A stretch of DNA of 64,000 bases from Streptomyces sp. RKAG290 (GCF_023701695.1 NZ_JAJOZC010000001.1:5889894-5953893); one strand, 5' to 3'; positions 8,723 to 18,120 are shown, counted from the stretch's first letter. A program made the numbers and translations. The notes: generated by a model not told the origin, from the letters alone.

Positions 8723-9291
8723 TGACTTCCTCCGGTGCGCTGCGCCGCGACGGCCACCTGTACGTGCGCGGCGGGCGTATCGGGACCGAGCAGCCGTTGC
8801 AGTTCCGCGACGGCGCGCGAGGTCTGGCTCTTCACCGTACCCACCGATATCCCGAGCACCAGCGAGGTGTCCCGCTCCGACAGGTCGAAGGCATGCCGCA
8901 GCACCACACAGGCGCGTTTGCGGAACGGCAGTCTGCGCAGCGCCCCCTGCACATCGACCACCGCCGACACGTCCGGACCGTCGACCGCGTAGCCGTCCGC
9001 GCCGCCGCGCGGCGCCCAGAACAGCGCGATCCGGCGGCGCTCGCGCACGGCACTGCGGATCCGGGTCCTGGCCAGGTTGGCCACCACCCCACGCGCGTAC
9101 GCCACCGGATGGTCGGCGTTCCTGACCCGGTCCCAGCGGTGCCAGAGCGCCAGCAGGGCGTCGGCGGCCAGATCGTCGGCGGCATCGGCCTCACCGGTCA
9201 GCAGGTGGGCGAGCCGGGCGAGTTCGGCGTAGTGGGCCTCGAAGAACTCATGGAACTCGGCGGCAGCGGCATCGTCGACGGATGTGCCCAC
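8719..9291 (-). CDS. RNA polymerase ECF sigma factor, SigE-family type
   Basis: This 190-residue protein has a region 2 (EFHEFFEAHYAELARLAHLLTG, DDLAADALLALWHRWDRV) and a region 4 helix-turn-helix (RLPFRKRACVVLRHAFDLSERDTSLVLGISVGTVKSQTSRAVAEL). This is the SigE-family subgroup of actinobacterial extracytoplasmic-function sigma factors. It would recruit RNA polymerase to its own promoter set. The gene is coupled to the downstream membrane protein, and the pair lies next to the pectinase genes. Whether it controls them cannot be told from sequence. Confidence 0.88.
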   Translation of the reverse strand: MGTSVDDAAAAEFHEFFEAHYAELARLAHLLTGEADAADDLAADALLALWHRWDRVRNADHPVAYARGVVANLARTRIRSAVRERRRIALFWAPRGGADGYAVDGPDVSAVVDVQGALRRLPFRKRACVVLRHAFDLSERDTSLVLGISVGTVKSQTSRAVAELQRLLGPDTPAAHVQVAVAAQRTGGSQ

Positions 9292-9488
9292 GGGTATGTT
9301 CTCCCTGCATCCGAATCCGTGCGCTCAGGCCGCCGGCTGTGTCCGGTCCGGTCAGGTCCGCAGAGCGCGGTGGGTGAGCGTACCAGCGCACCCCGGAAGC
9401 GCTTCGACGCGGTGCACAACCAAGTTAGGCGTATCCCGGCGAAAACCTGAACCCTTCGGACCAAGGTCAACTGCCCGCACCCGGCCGC

Positions 9489-10192
9489 TCACTGGGAGGG
9501 CGGGAGTTTCGACCAGAAGTGGTCCAGGATCTCTTCGAGGTAGCGCTGCCCCGCCGCGCCCGAGGCCGATGAACCGCCGGCCCTGCTCAGGGTCGCCGCC
9601 ATCAGCGCCTGGTACTCCTGGTGCATCTCGCGCAACGGGCCCGACAGCTCCTTGCGGTCCACGGACAGCAGGCGGGCGATCGGGCGGGTGTGGGCCTGCC
9701 ATCGCGTGCTGACCGCGTCGTGCAGCAGCTCTGCCAGTTCCCCGTTCAGTCCGGTCACCGTGATGAAGTCCCGCGGGCTGAGCGTGAGGACCGCGGCGAG
9801 TGCCGCGGACTGGCGGCTGTTGCCGGCCCACTCCCCGGTCGACTCCATGAGCAGGTAGGCGTGCACCTCCAGGCCGGTGGCGCGGGCTATGTCCTCGACG
9901 GCGAGCCCGCGCGCGAGGCGGTGCTCCCGCAGGGTTCGCGGAGCCCCGATGAGCTGACTCGGAGCACACCACAACGCCCCTGCCAGTGCGGCGAGTTCGC
10001 TCGCAGAGGGGTGGGCGGTGCCGCGCTCCCAGTTGATGATGTGGTCCGCGGTGACGTGGGTCATCCCGTAGGAGGCGTACATGCCGTAGGCCACGTGCCC
10101 GGGAGCCATGCCCAGGCTCTCGCGGAGCGCCCGGGCGGCACGTGCGTTGAAGGGAGGTGCCGGATCGTCTGAGGGGGATGCTGCACGGGCAC
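9489..10192 (-). CDS. XRE-family helix-turn-helix regulator, start probably broken by a one-base deletion
   Basis: The conserved frame begins PPFNARAARALRESLGMAPGHVAYGM and contains a helix-turn-helix (HVTADHIINWERG, SASELAALAGAL). A second helical repeat follows (TLREHRLARGLAVEDIARATGL). There is no sensible start codon in that frame near the conserved N terminus. If one C is added to the coding strand (a G in the plus-strand run at 10173-10177), a GTG at 10192 gives MPVQHPPSDDPAPPFNARA, a natural N terminus. Otherwise the nearest in-frame ATG is at 10109 and would lose the first helix. The gene diverges from the purine permease gene. The ligand and targets are unknown. Confidence 0.72.
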
Positions 10193-10538
10193 AGGTTAGG
10201 GGCGACCGTCGTGCTGGCCATTGCCTGGTGTCACTAATTTTCGGATTTAGCGGAAATGCGCGCGCTTTCCTTTGTAGGAAATGGCGAGGGGAAGTGTCGA
10301 AATGGTGCGTCTCGAGATATCTGGGAAACCTGAACTCCCTTTGCCGTAGGGGAATCCGGCACCCTTCCGGCGTGCGTATGATCCGCACACACGTCCTGTC
10401 GCCGTATGTGCGTTCGTCCATGACGTCCGCTGTCCGGATACCGGCGTGTCCCACCAGTGCGTTGACTCCTGCCGTGCCGTGCGCCTGCGCGGGGGTGTGC
10501 ACTCCTCGCGGCTACTTGTAGACATCACAGGAGAGACC
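10193..10538. other. 346-bp intergenic region between divergent XRE and permease genes
   Basis: The base composition is visibly less GC-rich than the flanking genes, as expected for promoter DNA. A short inverted repeat TTTCC-(6)-GGAAA lies at 10266-10281. A TTGACT hexamer lies at 10460 without a convincing partner -10 box. I see no reading frame with coding character here; the open frame crossing it on the minus strand is an unlikely N-terminal extension. Confidence 0.5.
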
Positions 10539-11998
10539 ATGCAGACCATTGCGACCGGCAAGGCGGATCCAGCCGGACCGCCTGCCGCAGGATCCGGATC
10601 GGGATCGGCAGTTGACCGCTATTTCCGGATAACGGAGCGCGGTTCGACGTACGCAAGGGAGATACGCGGCGGGTTCGCCACGTTCTTCACGATGGCGTAC
10701 ATTCTCGTGCTGAATCCGATCATCCTGAGCGGCGCCAAGGACAAGTTCGGCGACCAGCTCGATGCGGTCCAACTCGTCACGGCCACGGCTCTGGTGGCCG
10801 CCGTGATGACAGTGATCATGGGGTGGGCGGCAATCTGCCGTTGGCTCTGGCTGCCGGGCTCGGACTCAACGCCGTCGTCGCCTTCCAGATCGCGCCGCTC
10901 ATGAGCTGGGACGACGCGATGGGCCTCATCGTGCTTGAGGGCCTGCTGATCTGCGTTCTCGTCCTGACGGGGCTACGAGAAGCGGTGATGCACGCCATCC
11001 CGCAGCCGCTCAAGCAGGCCATCAGCGTCGGCATCGGCCTGTTCATCGCCTTCATCGGCTTCGTCGACGCCGGATTTGTCACACGCATCCCGGATGTCGC
11101 CCGAACCACCGTGCCGGTCCAGCTCGGTACCGGCACGCTGAGCGGCTGGCCCATGCTGGTCTTCTGCGCCGGGTTGCTCCTGACGATCGTGCTGCTCGCC
11201 CGCAAGGTCAAGGGTGCGATCCTCATCAGCATCGTCCTGATGACCGTGGTCGCCGTGGTGGTCAACGAGTTCGCCGAGGTCAAGTCCTGGGGCCTGACTG
11301 TGCCCGAGATCCCTGACAAGGTCGTCGCCTCGCCGGACTTCGGGCTGCTGGGCAAATTCGACCTGTTCGGCTCGTTCGGTCAGGTGAGCGTGCTGACCGT
11401 GGTGCTGCTGGTCTTCACCCTGATCCTGTCCGACTTCTTCGACACCATGGGCACCGTTGTCGGCGTCACGGCCGAGGCCGGACTGCTCGACGAGCGTGGC
11501 CAGGTCCCGGGCCTGGGACGGGTGCTGTTCATCGACGGCGCGGCCGCCGTCGCGGGCGGCGCGGCCTCCGCCTCCTCCGCCACGACCTACATCGAGTCGG
11601 CCGCGGGTGTCGGCGAGGGCGCGCGCACCGGCTTCGCCAACCTGGTCACCGGCGGCCTGTTCACACTCGCCCTGTTCCTCACCCCGATCCTGACCATCGT
11701 GCCGATGCAGGCCGCGGCGCCGGCGCTGATCGCGGTCGGATTCCTGATGATGACCCAGGTCAAGCACATCGACTGGGACCGCTTCGAGCTGGCCATCCCG
11801 GCCTTCCTGACCATCGCGGTGATGCCGTTCACGTACTCCATCACCAATGGCATCGGCGCCGGCTTCATCGCGTACGTCGTCATCAAGGCGTGCCTCGGCA
11901 AGGCGCGCGAGGTGCACTGGCTGCTGTGGGGCACCTCGGTGCTCTTCGCGGTGTACTTCGCCATTGACCCGATCGAGCAGCTGCTCGGAGTGAAGTAG
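10539..11998 (+). pseudogene. NCS2 family purine permease (AzgA-like), frame broken at 10820-10823
   Basis: The protein would be about 486 residues with 12 or more membrane segments. The first part (ATG 10539 after CAGGAGAG) includes GGFATFFTMAYILVLNPIIL, the hallmark of AzgA-type adenine/guanine/hypoxanthine permeases. That frame is lost after VIMG. The next frame resumes with GGNLPLALAAGLGLNAVVAF and continues through GAAAVAGGAASASSATTYIESAAGVGEGARTG-type motifs, a conserved substrate-pathway region, to 11998. One extra G in the run at 10820-10823 restores VIMGVGGNLPLALA. The break is therefore a single missing base, probably a sequence error. Confidence 0.88.
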
Positions 11999-12004
11999 AG
12001 ACGC

Positions 12005-12039
12005 CCCCAGGCACCGCCCGATTCGGGCGGTGCCTGGGG
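12005..12039. terminator. Strong hairpin terminator between convergent genes
   Basis: A perfect 16-bp stem (CCCCAGGCACCGCCCG and its complement) has a 3-base loop. It starts 7 bases after the permease stop and lies between two convergent genes. Confidence 0.9.
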
Positions 12040-12146
12040 TGCGGGCCAACGGGTGCGCAGCCCCGTGTGGCCCGCGACGGTCCCGGAGCCGGCGTCGTCA
12101 CCGGGGGTGCGGAAGCGCTTCGCAGCCCGGACGTCACGCCCGCGTG

Positions 12147-13598
12147 TCATCTCGCCAACGCGGCCTTCATCATCTTCTGCGCGATCGGGGCCGCGAGGCC
12201 GTTGCCGCTGACCTCCGACGCGGCCGAACCGGAGTCCTCCACGATCACCGCGACCGCGACCTGCTGGCCGCTCGAGTCGTCCTTCGCGTACGAGGTGAAC
12301 CAGGCGTACGGGGTGTTGCTGTTGCCCACGCCGTTCTCCGCGGTGCCCGTCTTGCCGCCCACCTCGGCCCCGTCGATGCGGGCGTTGGTGCCGGTGCCCT
12401 GCTCCACGACGGTCACCATCGCGCTGCGCAGCTGCTCGGCCGTGGACGAGGAGACGACGCGCTTCATGTCACCGTCCGCGAAGTCCTCCAGCGTGCCGCC
12501 CGAGGCGTCCGTCACCTTGGAGACCATGTGCGGCGCCGCCAGCTCGCCGCCGTTGGCGAGGGCCGCCGAGACCATGGCCATCTGCAGCGGTGTCGCGGTG
12601 ACCTCGAACTGGCCGATGCCCGTCAGCGCCGTCTGCGCGTCATCCATCCTGGCCGGGTAGAGGCTCTCCGAGGCCCGGACCGGCACGTCGAGCTTCTCGG
12701 TGTTGAAGCCGAACTTCTCCGCCATCGCCCGCACCTTGTCCTGGCCGAGGTCGGCGGCGACCTTGCCGAAGACGTTGTTGCACGAGTACTGGAGCGCGAC
12801 CCGCAGCGAAGCGTTCTCGCAGGGCGCGGAGGCGTTCTCGTTCTTCAGGGGGGTGCTGGTGCCGGGCAGCGTGTACGGGGTGGGGCTCTTGGTGTGCTCG
12901 TCGACCGAGCTGTAGAGACCGTCCTCGAGCGCGGCGGACGCCACCACCAGCTTGAACGTCGAACCGGGCGCCAGCGGCTGCCGCAGGGCGCGGTTGACCA
13001 GCGGCTTGTCCGGGTCGGCCAGCAGCTTCTTCCAGGTGTCGCCGTCCGTCGTCCCGCTGATGTCCGAGGGGTCGTAGGACGGGGAGGAGACCATGCCGAG
13101 GATCTGCCCGCTCTTCGGGTCGATCGCGACGGCCGCGCCCTTGTCGTCGCCGAGCGCGTCGTGCGCCGCCTGCTGCACGTCCGGGTCGATGGTCGTCAGG
13201 ACGTCGCCGGGTTCGGTCTTCTTGCCGGTCAGCATGTCCAGGGGGTTCTTCAGCCGGTCGTCGGTGCCGTCCAGCACATGGCTGTAGATGCCTTCGAGCT
13301 GGGTGGAGCCGTAGGCCTGTGAGCCGTAGCCGGTGACGGCGGCGTAGAGGTCGCCCTGTTTGTAGGTGCGCTTGTACGCGAGATCGCTGCCCTCCGTCCT
13401 CTTCGATCCGGTGACCGGCGAACCGGCCACGATGATGTCGCCGAGCGGCTGCGCGTACTGCGCGATGGTGTTCCGCCGGTTGTGGTCGTCGTCTGCGAGC
13501 GCCCGTGCCTGGTACGCCTGCACCCAGGTCGCCCGCCCCAGCAGGGCGAGGACCAGCAGCAGCGAGAAGACCGAGGCGCGCCTGATCGTCTTGTTCAT
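12147..13598 (-). CDS. Class B penicillin-binding protein 2 (transpeptidase)
   Basis: This 483-residue protein has one N-terminal membrane anchor (ASVFSLLLVLALLGRATWV), an N-terminal pedestal domain and a transpeptidase domain. The three active-site motifs are intact: STFK near residue 213, SCN near 271 and KTGT near 417. It would cross-link peptidoglycan outside the membrane. Its size and N terminus resemble the actinobacterial PbpA group that usually sits with FtsW/RodA genes, but no such partner is present here. This is a stand-alone paralogue, as several Streptomyces carry. The ATG at 13598 gives MNKTIRRAS directly before the anchor. Confidence 0.92.
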   Translation of the reverse strand: MNKTIRRASVFSLLLVLALLGRATWVQAYQARALADDDHNRRNTIAQYAQPLGDIIVAGSPVTGSKRTEGSDLAYKRTYKQGDLYAAVTGYGSQAYGSTQLEGIYSHVLDGTDDRLKNPLDMLTGKKTEPGDVLTTIDPDVQQAAHDALGDDKGAAVAIDPKSGQILGMVSSPSYDPSDISGTTDGDTWKKLLADPDKPLVNRALRQPLAPGSTFKLVVASAALEDGLYSSVDEHTKSPTPYTLPGTSTPLKNENASAPCENASLRVALQYSCNNVFGKVAADLGQDKVRAMAEKFGFNTEKLDVPVRASESLYPARMDDAQTALTGIGQFEVTATPLQMAMVSAALANGGELAAPHMVSKVTDASGGTLEDFADGDMKRVVSSSTAEQLRSAMVTVVEQGTGTNARIDGAEVGGKTGTAENGVGNSNTPYAWFTSYAKDDSSGQQVAVAVIVEDSGSAASEVSGNGLAAPIAQKMMKAALAR

Positions 13599-13687
13599 CC
13601 CGTACAGAGGACGTGCGGGGCGCGGCGGACCGTTCCCGGGTGTGCCGCTTCTCACCCATTCCTCATCGGCGCCGCCGCGGAGCCGGA

Positions 13688-14350
13688 TCAGCCCGGTGTG
13701 ATGAACCCCGACTCGTACGCCGCGATGACCGCCTGGGTGCGGTCCCGGGCGCCGGTCTTCGCCAGGACGGCCGCCACATGGGTCTTCGCCGTCGCCGGGC
13801 CGACCCGCAGCCGCGCGGCGATCTCCGCGTTGGTGAGGCCGGTCGCCATCAGCCGCAGCACGTCCGCCTCCCGGTCGGTGAGCCGGGCCACCCAGGCGGG
13901 CGCGGCGGACGGCTGCCGCCTCCCGTACTCGGCGGCCAGAGTGCGGACCGCCGCGGGGTAGAGCAGCGAGTCGCTGCGGGCGACCAGCCGCACCGCCTGC
14001 ACCAGGTCCTCGGCCGCCGCCCGCTTGAGCAGGAAACCCGCCGCCCCCGCGTGCAGGGCGTCGTACACGTAGGAGTCGTTCTCGAAGGTGGTGACCACGA
14101 CGATGCGGGGCGCCGGATCGAGCGTGGCCAGGATCTGCTCCGTCGCCCGGATCCCGTCGATCTCCGGCATCCGCACATCCATCAGCACCACGTCGGGGCG
14201 CAGGTGGCGCACCACGGAGACGGCCTCGGCGCCCGTCGACGCCTCACCGACGACCTCCAGACCCGCCTCGGCGTCCAGGATGGCCCGCAGGGCGGTACGC
14301 ACCATGCGCTCGTCGTCGGCGACCACGATCCGGACCGTCGGCGTACTCAT
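13688..14350 (-). CDS. LuxR-type response regulator
   Basis: This 220-residue protein has an N-terminal receiver domain: acidic pocket VADDER, phosphoacceptor Asp in VLMDVRMPEIDG, and Lys in LLKRAAAEDL. A C-terminal LuxR helix-turn-helix follows (LTDREADVLRLMATGLTNAEIAARLRVGPATAKTHV, broken here only for description). It is the output partner of the histidine kinase encoded just upstream, and the genes overlap by four bases (ATGA at 14347-14350). Target genes are unknown, but the overlapping membrane protein gene suggests a membrane or cell-envelope signal. Confidence 0.93.
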   Translation of the reverse strand: MSTPTVRIVVADDERMVRTALRAILDAEAGLEVVGEASTGAEAVSVVRHLRPDVVLMDVRMPEIDGIRATEQILATLDPAPRIVVVTTFENDSYVYDALHAGAAGFLLKRAAAEDLVQAVRLVARSDSLLYPAAVRTLAAEYGRRQPSAAPAWVARLTDREADVLRLMATGLTNAEIAARLRVGPATAKTHVAAVLAKTGARDRTQAVIAAYESGFITPG

Positions 14351-15606
14351 CGCTGCTCCTGTGCGGGTGGGTGCAGGGGGAGGCGGGCGGTCAGCCGCCA
14401 CCCGCCGTCGTGCGGTCCGGCCTCGGTACGGCCGCCGAGCAGTACGGCCCGCTCGGCGATGCCGCGCAGCCCGCGACCGCCACCGGGGCGCACCGGGAGC
14501 GGCCGCCCGGGAAGCGGGCTGTCCATGACGATCTCCAGTTCCCTCGCGTGCACCGTCATGCGCAGCCGGACCGGCGCACCCCGCCCGCCGTGCCGGAGCG
14601 CATTGCTCAGCCCTTCCTGCACGATCCGGTACGCCTGACGCGCCACGGCCTCGGGCACCGAGCCCGGGTCGCCCTCGGCGGCGTACGAGACGGGCACCCC
14701 GCAGTGGGCCAGCAGCCCGTCCAGCGCGTCGAGCCCCGGCCCCGCCGGCTCGTCGGCGTCCCCCGACGCGTCCTCGCCGCGCCGCAGCAGCCCGAGCACG
14801 GAGTCCAGCTCGCCGACCGTGCGCCGGGTCGTCTCCTCGATCGCGGTCAGGGCCTCGCGGACGAAATCCGGGTCGCTGTCCAGGACCCGGCGGGCCGCGC
14901 CCGCCTGGAGGGTGACGGCGCTGAGCGCGTGGCCGACCGAGTCGTGCAGTTCCCGGGCCAGCCGGTTGCGCACCGCGAGATCGGCCGCCCGGCGCTCGGC
15001 GGCGGCCAGCCGGTCGTCGGGGGTCGGCCCCAGCAGCACCGGCGCCCGGTCCGCCAGCAGCGCCCCGGCCGCGGCCGCGCAGCCGGCCAGCGCCGCCAGC
15101 ATCGCGATCCCGGCGAGCGGAGCGAGGGCCACCAGCCACGGCCGGTCCAGCGCCTGCGGCATGTGCAGCATCCGGGAGTTCCGCGTGGTCGCGAAGAACG
15201 GCAGCAGTGTCACGCCCACCGCGAAGGGGGTCAGGGCCAGCGTCATCCCGCTGACGATGCCGCCGAGCGCCACGTGCAGGGTGTACCAGAGCGCCGTACG
15301 GACCCGCGCCTGCCGGGTCCTGGCCGGCCCGTCGGCCAGTTGCTGGTGCGGCGCCAGACCGCACAGCGCGCGGGCGGCGGCCACCGACAGCGGCCGGGCG
15401 AGCGGGAAGAACGCGGTCACCGCGGCCATCGGCAGGGCGAAGGCGAAGGCGGTCAGCTGATTGACCGGCGAGCTGAAGACATTGGCGTCCGCGCTGTACG
15501 AGCCGACGATCACCGTGCCGACCAGGAAGTACGGCATCAGCAGGGCGCCGCCGATGATCAGGTGCAGCCAGCGCAGCCGGGCCCGCGGCCCGAGCAGCAG
15601 CGTCAC
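14347..15606 (-). CDS. Membrane sensor histidine kinase (HisKA_3 / NarL-type)
   Basis: This 419-residue protein has about five membrane segments in its first half. A HisKA_3 dimerisation helix follows, with the phosphorylatable His in RELHDSVGHALSAVTLQ, then a degenerate HATPase domain (QEGLSNALRHGG as the N box, GGGRGLRGIAERAVLLGG as the G box). The GTG at 15606 overlaps the stop of the upstream membrane protein (GTGA) and is chosen over longer frames for that reason. It would phosphorylate the response regulator encoded next in the operon. Confidence 0.9.
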   Translation of the reverse strand: MTLLLGPRARLRWLHLIIGGALLMPYFLVGTVIVGSYSADANVFSSPVNQLTAFAFALPMAAVTAFFPLARPLSVAAARALCGLAPHQQLADGPARTRQARVRTALWYTLHVALGGIVSGMTLALTPFAVGVTLLPFFATTRNSRMLHMPQALDRPWLVALAPLAGIAMLAALAGCAAAAGALLADRAPVLLGPTPDDRLAAAERRAADLAVRNRLARELHDSVGHALSAVTLQAGAARRVLDSDPDFVREALTAIEETTRRTVGELDSVLGLLRRGEDASGDADEPAGPGLDALDGLLAHCGVPVSYAAEGDPGSVPEAVARQAYRIVQEGLSNALRHGGRGAPVRLRMTVHARELEIVMDSPLPGRPLPVRPGGGRGLRGIAERAVLLGGRTEAGPHDGGWRLTARLPLHPPAQEQR

Positions 15607-16627
15607 GCCCGGAGGCCGGCGGGCGGCCGGATTCCCGCCGCGCGCTCCACGAGGAAGTACCCGCCCAGGGTCATCACCAGCGTCCCGACCAGCATCTGCA
15701 CAGCGTAGACGAGCACCATCGCGGCAGTGGGCTGATGGGCGATGTCGTCGACATTGCTCAGCGAGGCGATGCTCATCCAGCCGCCCCAGCAGGCCATCGC
15801 CCCGGACCCGCCCCAGGCCAGGGCGAGCGGCACCCGCAGTGCCAGCGCGGAGCCGCGCCGGAAGGCGAGGAGCAGGACCCCGGCGACGGCGGCGGCGGCG
15901 AAGAGGACGTCGACCGCGTCGAGCACCTGGGAGCCACTGGTGCTCTCGTCGATCACGGCCTCGTTGAGTCCGGTGGTCGAGCCGGCGGCCCAGAGCAGAT
16001 GCATGGTGCCGGGCACCAGGGCGATCAGCGAGGCGGCGACGGCGGCGGCCCGCAGGGCGGGGCGGTGGGGCTGTCGGGCAGCTCACGCAGCGTGCCCTGC
16101 CAGAGGTGACCCCAGCGGTCCCTCGCGTACAGCGCGAAGAGGGTGCCCAGGGTCAGGCCCTGGATGATGAAGCCGGTGTAGACGACGGCGAAGACCCATT
16201 CGTCCAGGAAGGGACGCGCGGACCCGCCGGTGGCGGTGATCTCCCCGCCCAGCGCCTTGACCAGCAGCTGCAGCGGGTAGCCGGTCATGATCGGCAGCAG
16301 CAGGCCGGTCGCCGCCCACATCGGCAGCGCGAGCAGCCAGGCGGGCACGCGGCGGCCCCAGGCCTGGGTGAGCAGCAGCGCGATGACCACGACCGCGCTG
16401 TCCATCAGGACCGAGAGGCTGTTGGCGACGATCATCGTGGTGCGGTGGTCGAGGAGCGAGCTGCCGTCGGGGACCCCGAGGTGACTGCCCGAGATCCAGG
16501 CGGCCTTGAGCAGCATGTAGGGCAGGCAGGACGCGATCGCGACGCAACGGAGCGCGGTGCGCAGGCGGCTCGTGACCGGCGCGGCGGCCGCCGGTTCCGG
16601 CATGGGTGCGAGCGGTGTCTGTGTCAT
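15603..16627 (-). pseudogene. Multi-span membrane protein of the kinase operon, frame broken at 16059-16062
   Basis: Two adjoining minus-strand frames are halves of one membrane protein of about 341 residues. The first half (ATG 16627, MTQTPLAPMPEPAAAAPV) ends in an out-of-frame tail after LRELPDSPTAP. The second begins in the other frame and continues VPGTMHLLWAAGSTTGLNE to 15603. One extra C on the coding strand (a G in the plus-strand run 16059-16062) joins them as TAPALRAAAVAASLIALVPGTMHL. About eight hydrophobic segments are visible. The stop overlaps the kinase GTG, so all three genes form one operon, and a sensory or accessory role with the kinase is inferred. No family name is recognised. 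Confidence 0.75.
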
Positions 16628-16717
16628 GACGTCCACGCTCGCGCGCGGGCCGTCCGGGCACGTCCTGCCCGGCGACGATCCGCCTCCGCCGCACGGCGGA
16701 GACGCACCGCCCCGCCC

Positions 16718-17191
16718 TCACCCCGGCAGGGTGAACAGCAGCTCGTCCGTCTCCTCGCCACGCGCGTGCGCGTAGCCGTGGTCCTTGCCCGTGACCGTGA
16801 ACCCGCACTTCTCCAGCACCCGCCGCGAGCCCGTGTTGTCGGCCGCGGCACGCGCGTACACCGGACGTTCCGGTACGGCGTCGAGCAGCGCCCGCAGCGC
16901 GGCGGTGGCCAGACCGCGGCCCCACTGCGCCCGGTCGATCCAGTAGGTGACCTGGCGGCTGTCCGGCGGTCCGTACATCCCGGCGCTGCCGACCACCGCA
17001 CCGTCGGCGAGCACCGTACGCATCACGACGGACCCGTCGGCCAGGATGCGCGCCCAGTGGGCGTCGAACGCGCGCCGGTCGGTCGGGTCCTCGCTGGTGA
17101 AGGCGGCGGTGCGGACCGACTCGGGGTCGGCCATCCAGGCGAAGAACAGCGGCAGGTCGCCGTCCATGACCGGGCGCAGTGAGACATCCAC
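16718..17191 (-). CDS. GNAT family N-acetyltransferase
   Basis: This 157-residue GCN5-type acetyltransferase has the Acetyl_transf_3-like pattern. It starts LRPVMDGDLPLFFAWMADPES, with the acetyl-CoA pyrophosphate loop QWGRGLATAALRALL and late motif NTGSRRVLEKCGFTVTG. The substrate cannot be predicted; relatives acetylate small amines or protein N termini. The GTG at 17191 lies two bases after the IclR gene stop on the same strand, so the two are probably cotranscribed. Confidence 0.85.
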   Translation of the reverse strand: MDVSLRPVMDGDLPLFFAWMADPESVRTAAFTSEDPTDRRAFDAHWARILADGSVVMRTVLADGAVVGSAGMYGPPDSRQVTYWIDRAQWGRGLATAALRALLDAVPERPVYARAAADNTGSRRVLEKCGFTVTGKDHGYAHARGEETDELLFTLPG

Positions 17192-17193
17192 GG

Positions 17194-17964
17194 TCAGAGC
17201 CTCCGGGTCGCGAGCGTCAGCCGGTCGCGGGCGTCGAACAGGGCGTCCTTGACCATCTGCTCGTGCGCGGGAGTGAGCCGGGCGACCGGCACCGAGCAGC
17301 TGATGGCGTCACGCGACGGGGTGCGGTAAGGGATCGCGACGCCGAAGCAGCGCAGCCCCAGGGTGTTCTCCTCGCGGTCCACCGCGTATCCCTGCTCACG
17401 GATCAGGTGCAGCTCGTCGATGAGCTTCTCCCGGTCGGTGAGGGTGTGTTCGGTCAGCGCGGGCAGCGTCTCGGGCAGCATCTTGCGCACCTGCTCGTCG
17501 CTGTGGGTGGCCAGCAGCGCCTTGCCGAGCGAGGTGGAGTGCGCGGGGAGCCTGCGGCCGACGCGGGTGAAGGGGCGCAGATAGTGCTGGGACTGGCGGG
17601 TGGCGAGGTACACCACGTTCGTCCCGTCCAGCCGGGCCAGGTGGATGGTCTCCGTGGTGTCGTCGGAGAGCCGGTCCAGGGTGGGGCGGGCGGCCGCGAC
17701 CACCTCGTCGCCGTCGATGTAGGACGTGCCGACCAGCAGCGCCCGCACCCCGATGCCGTACCGGGTCCCGGTCGCGTCCGTCTCCACCCAGCCCAGCTCG
17801 ACCAGGGTGCGCAACAGCATGTAGAGGCTGGACTTGGGGTATCCCACGGCCTCCTGGACCGCCGCGAGCGAGTGCATGCCCGGCCGCCCCGCGAAGTACT
17901 CCAGCAGTTCCACCGTCCGTACCGCGGACTTGACCTGTGCCCCACCAGACTCGGCAACCGACAT
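17194..17964 (-). CDS. IclR-family transcriptional regulator
   Basis: This 256-residue protein has an N-terminal winged helix-turn-helix (SAVRTVELLEYFAGRPGMHSLAAVQEAVGYPKSSLYMLL, described in two parts). A C-terminal effector domain follows, with STSLGKALLA and DREENTLGLRCFGVAIPY, the IclR ligand-binding signature. It is divergent from the semialdehyde dehydrogenase gene with a shared 156-bp promoter region containing a TGTTC/GAACA palindrome. IclR members such as KdgR control pectin and uronate catabolism, so regulation of the neighbouring pectin genes is a reasonable inference. The effector is unknown. Confidence 0.9.
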   Translation of the reverse strand: MSVAESGGAQVKSAVRTVELLEYFAGRPGMHSLAAVQEAVGYPKSSLYMLLRTLVELGWVETDATGTRYGIGVRALLVGTSYIDGDEVVAAARPTLDRLSDDTTETIHLARLDGTNVVYLATRQSQHYLRPFTRVGRRLPAHSTSLGKALLATHSDEQVRKMLPETLPALTEHTLTDREKLIDELHLIREQGYAVDREENTLGLRCFGVAIPYRTPSRDAISCSVPVARLTPAHEQMVKDALFDARDRLTLATRRL

Positions 17965-18065
17965 ATCGCCCTACGCCCCTTCCAGCCCACTTACGAAACC
18001 TGCGACTTCTTGCCAACACCGAACGCCCGGAAATAGAGTCGCTTCATATTCACGATCAGGAACTA

Positions 18066-18083
18066 TGTTCAGAATACCGAACA
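18066..18083. promoter_or_regulatory. Candidate IclR operator
   Basis: An 18-bp inverted repeat, TGTTCAGAATACCGAACA, lies in the divergent promoter region, 38 bases before the dehydrogenase GTG. The outer five bases of each arm match perfectly. The size and AT centre fit IclR-type operators, but binding is inferred. Confidence 0.55.
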
Positions 18084-18120
18084 ACTTCTGATGTGTGGCA
18101 GTGGAGCGGAAGGAAACACG

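Noticed and set aside
10222..10502. N-terminal extension of the XRE regulator to an ATG at 10502
   Set aside because: The added residues have no coding character, the DNA is less GC-rich and it would cover the promoter of the permease gene.
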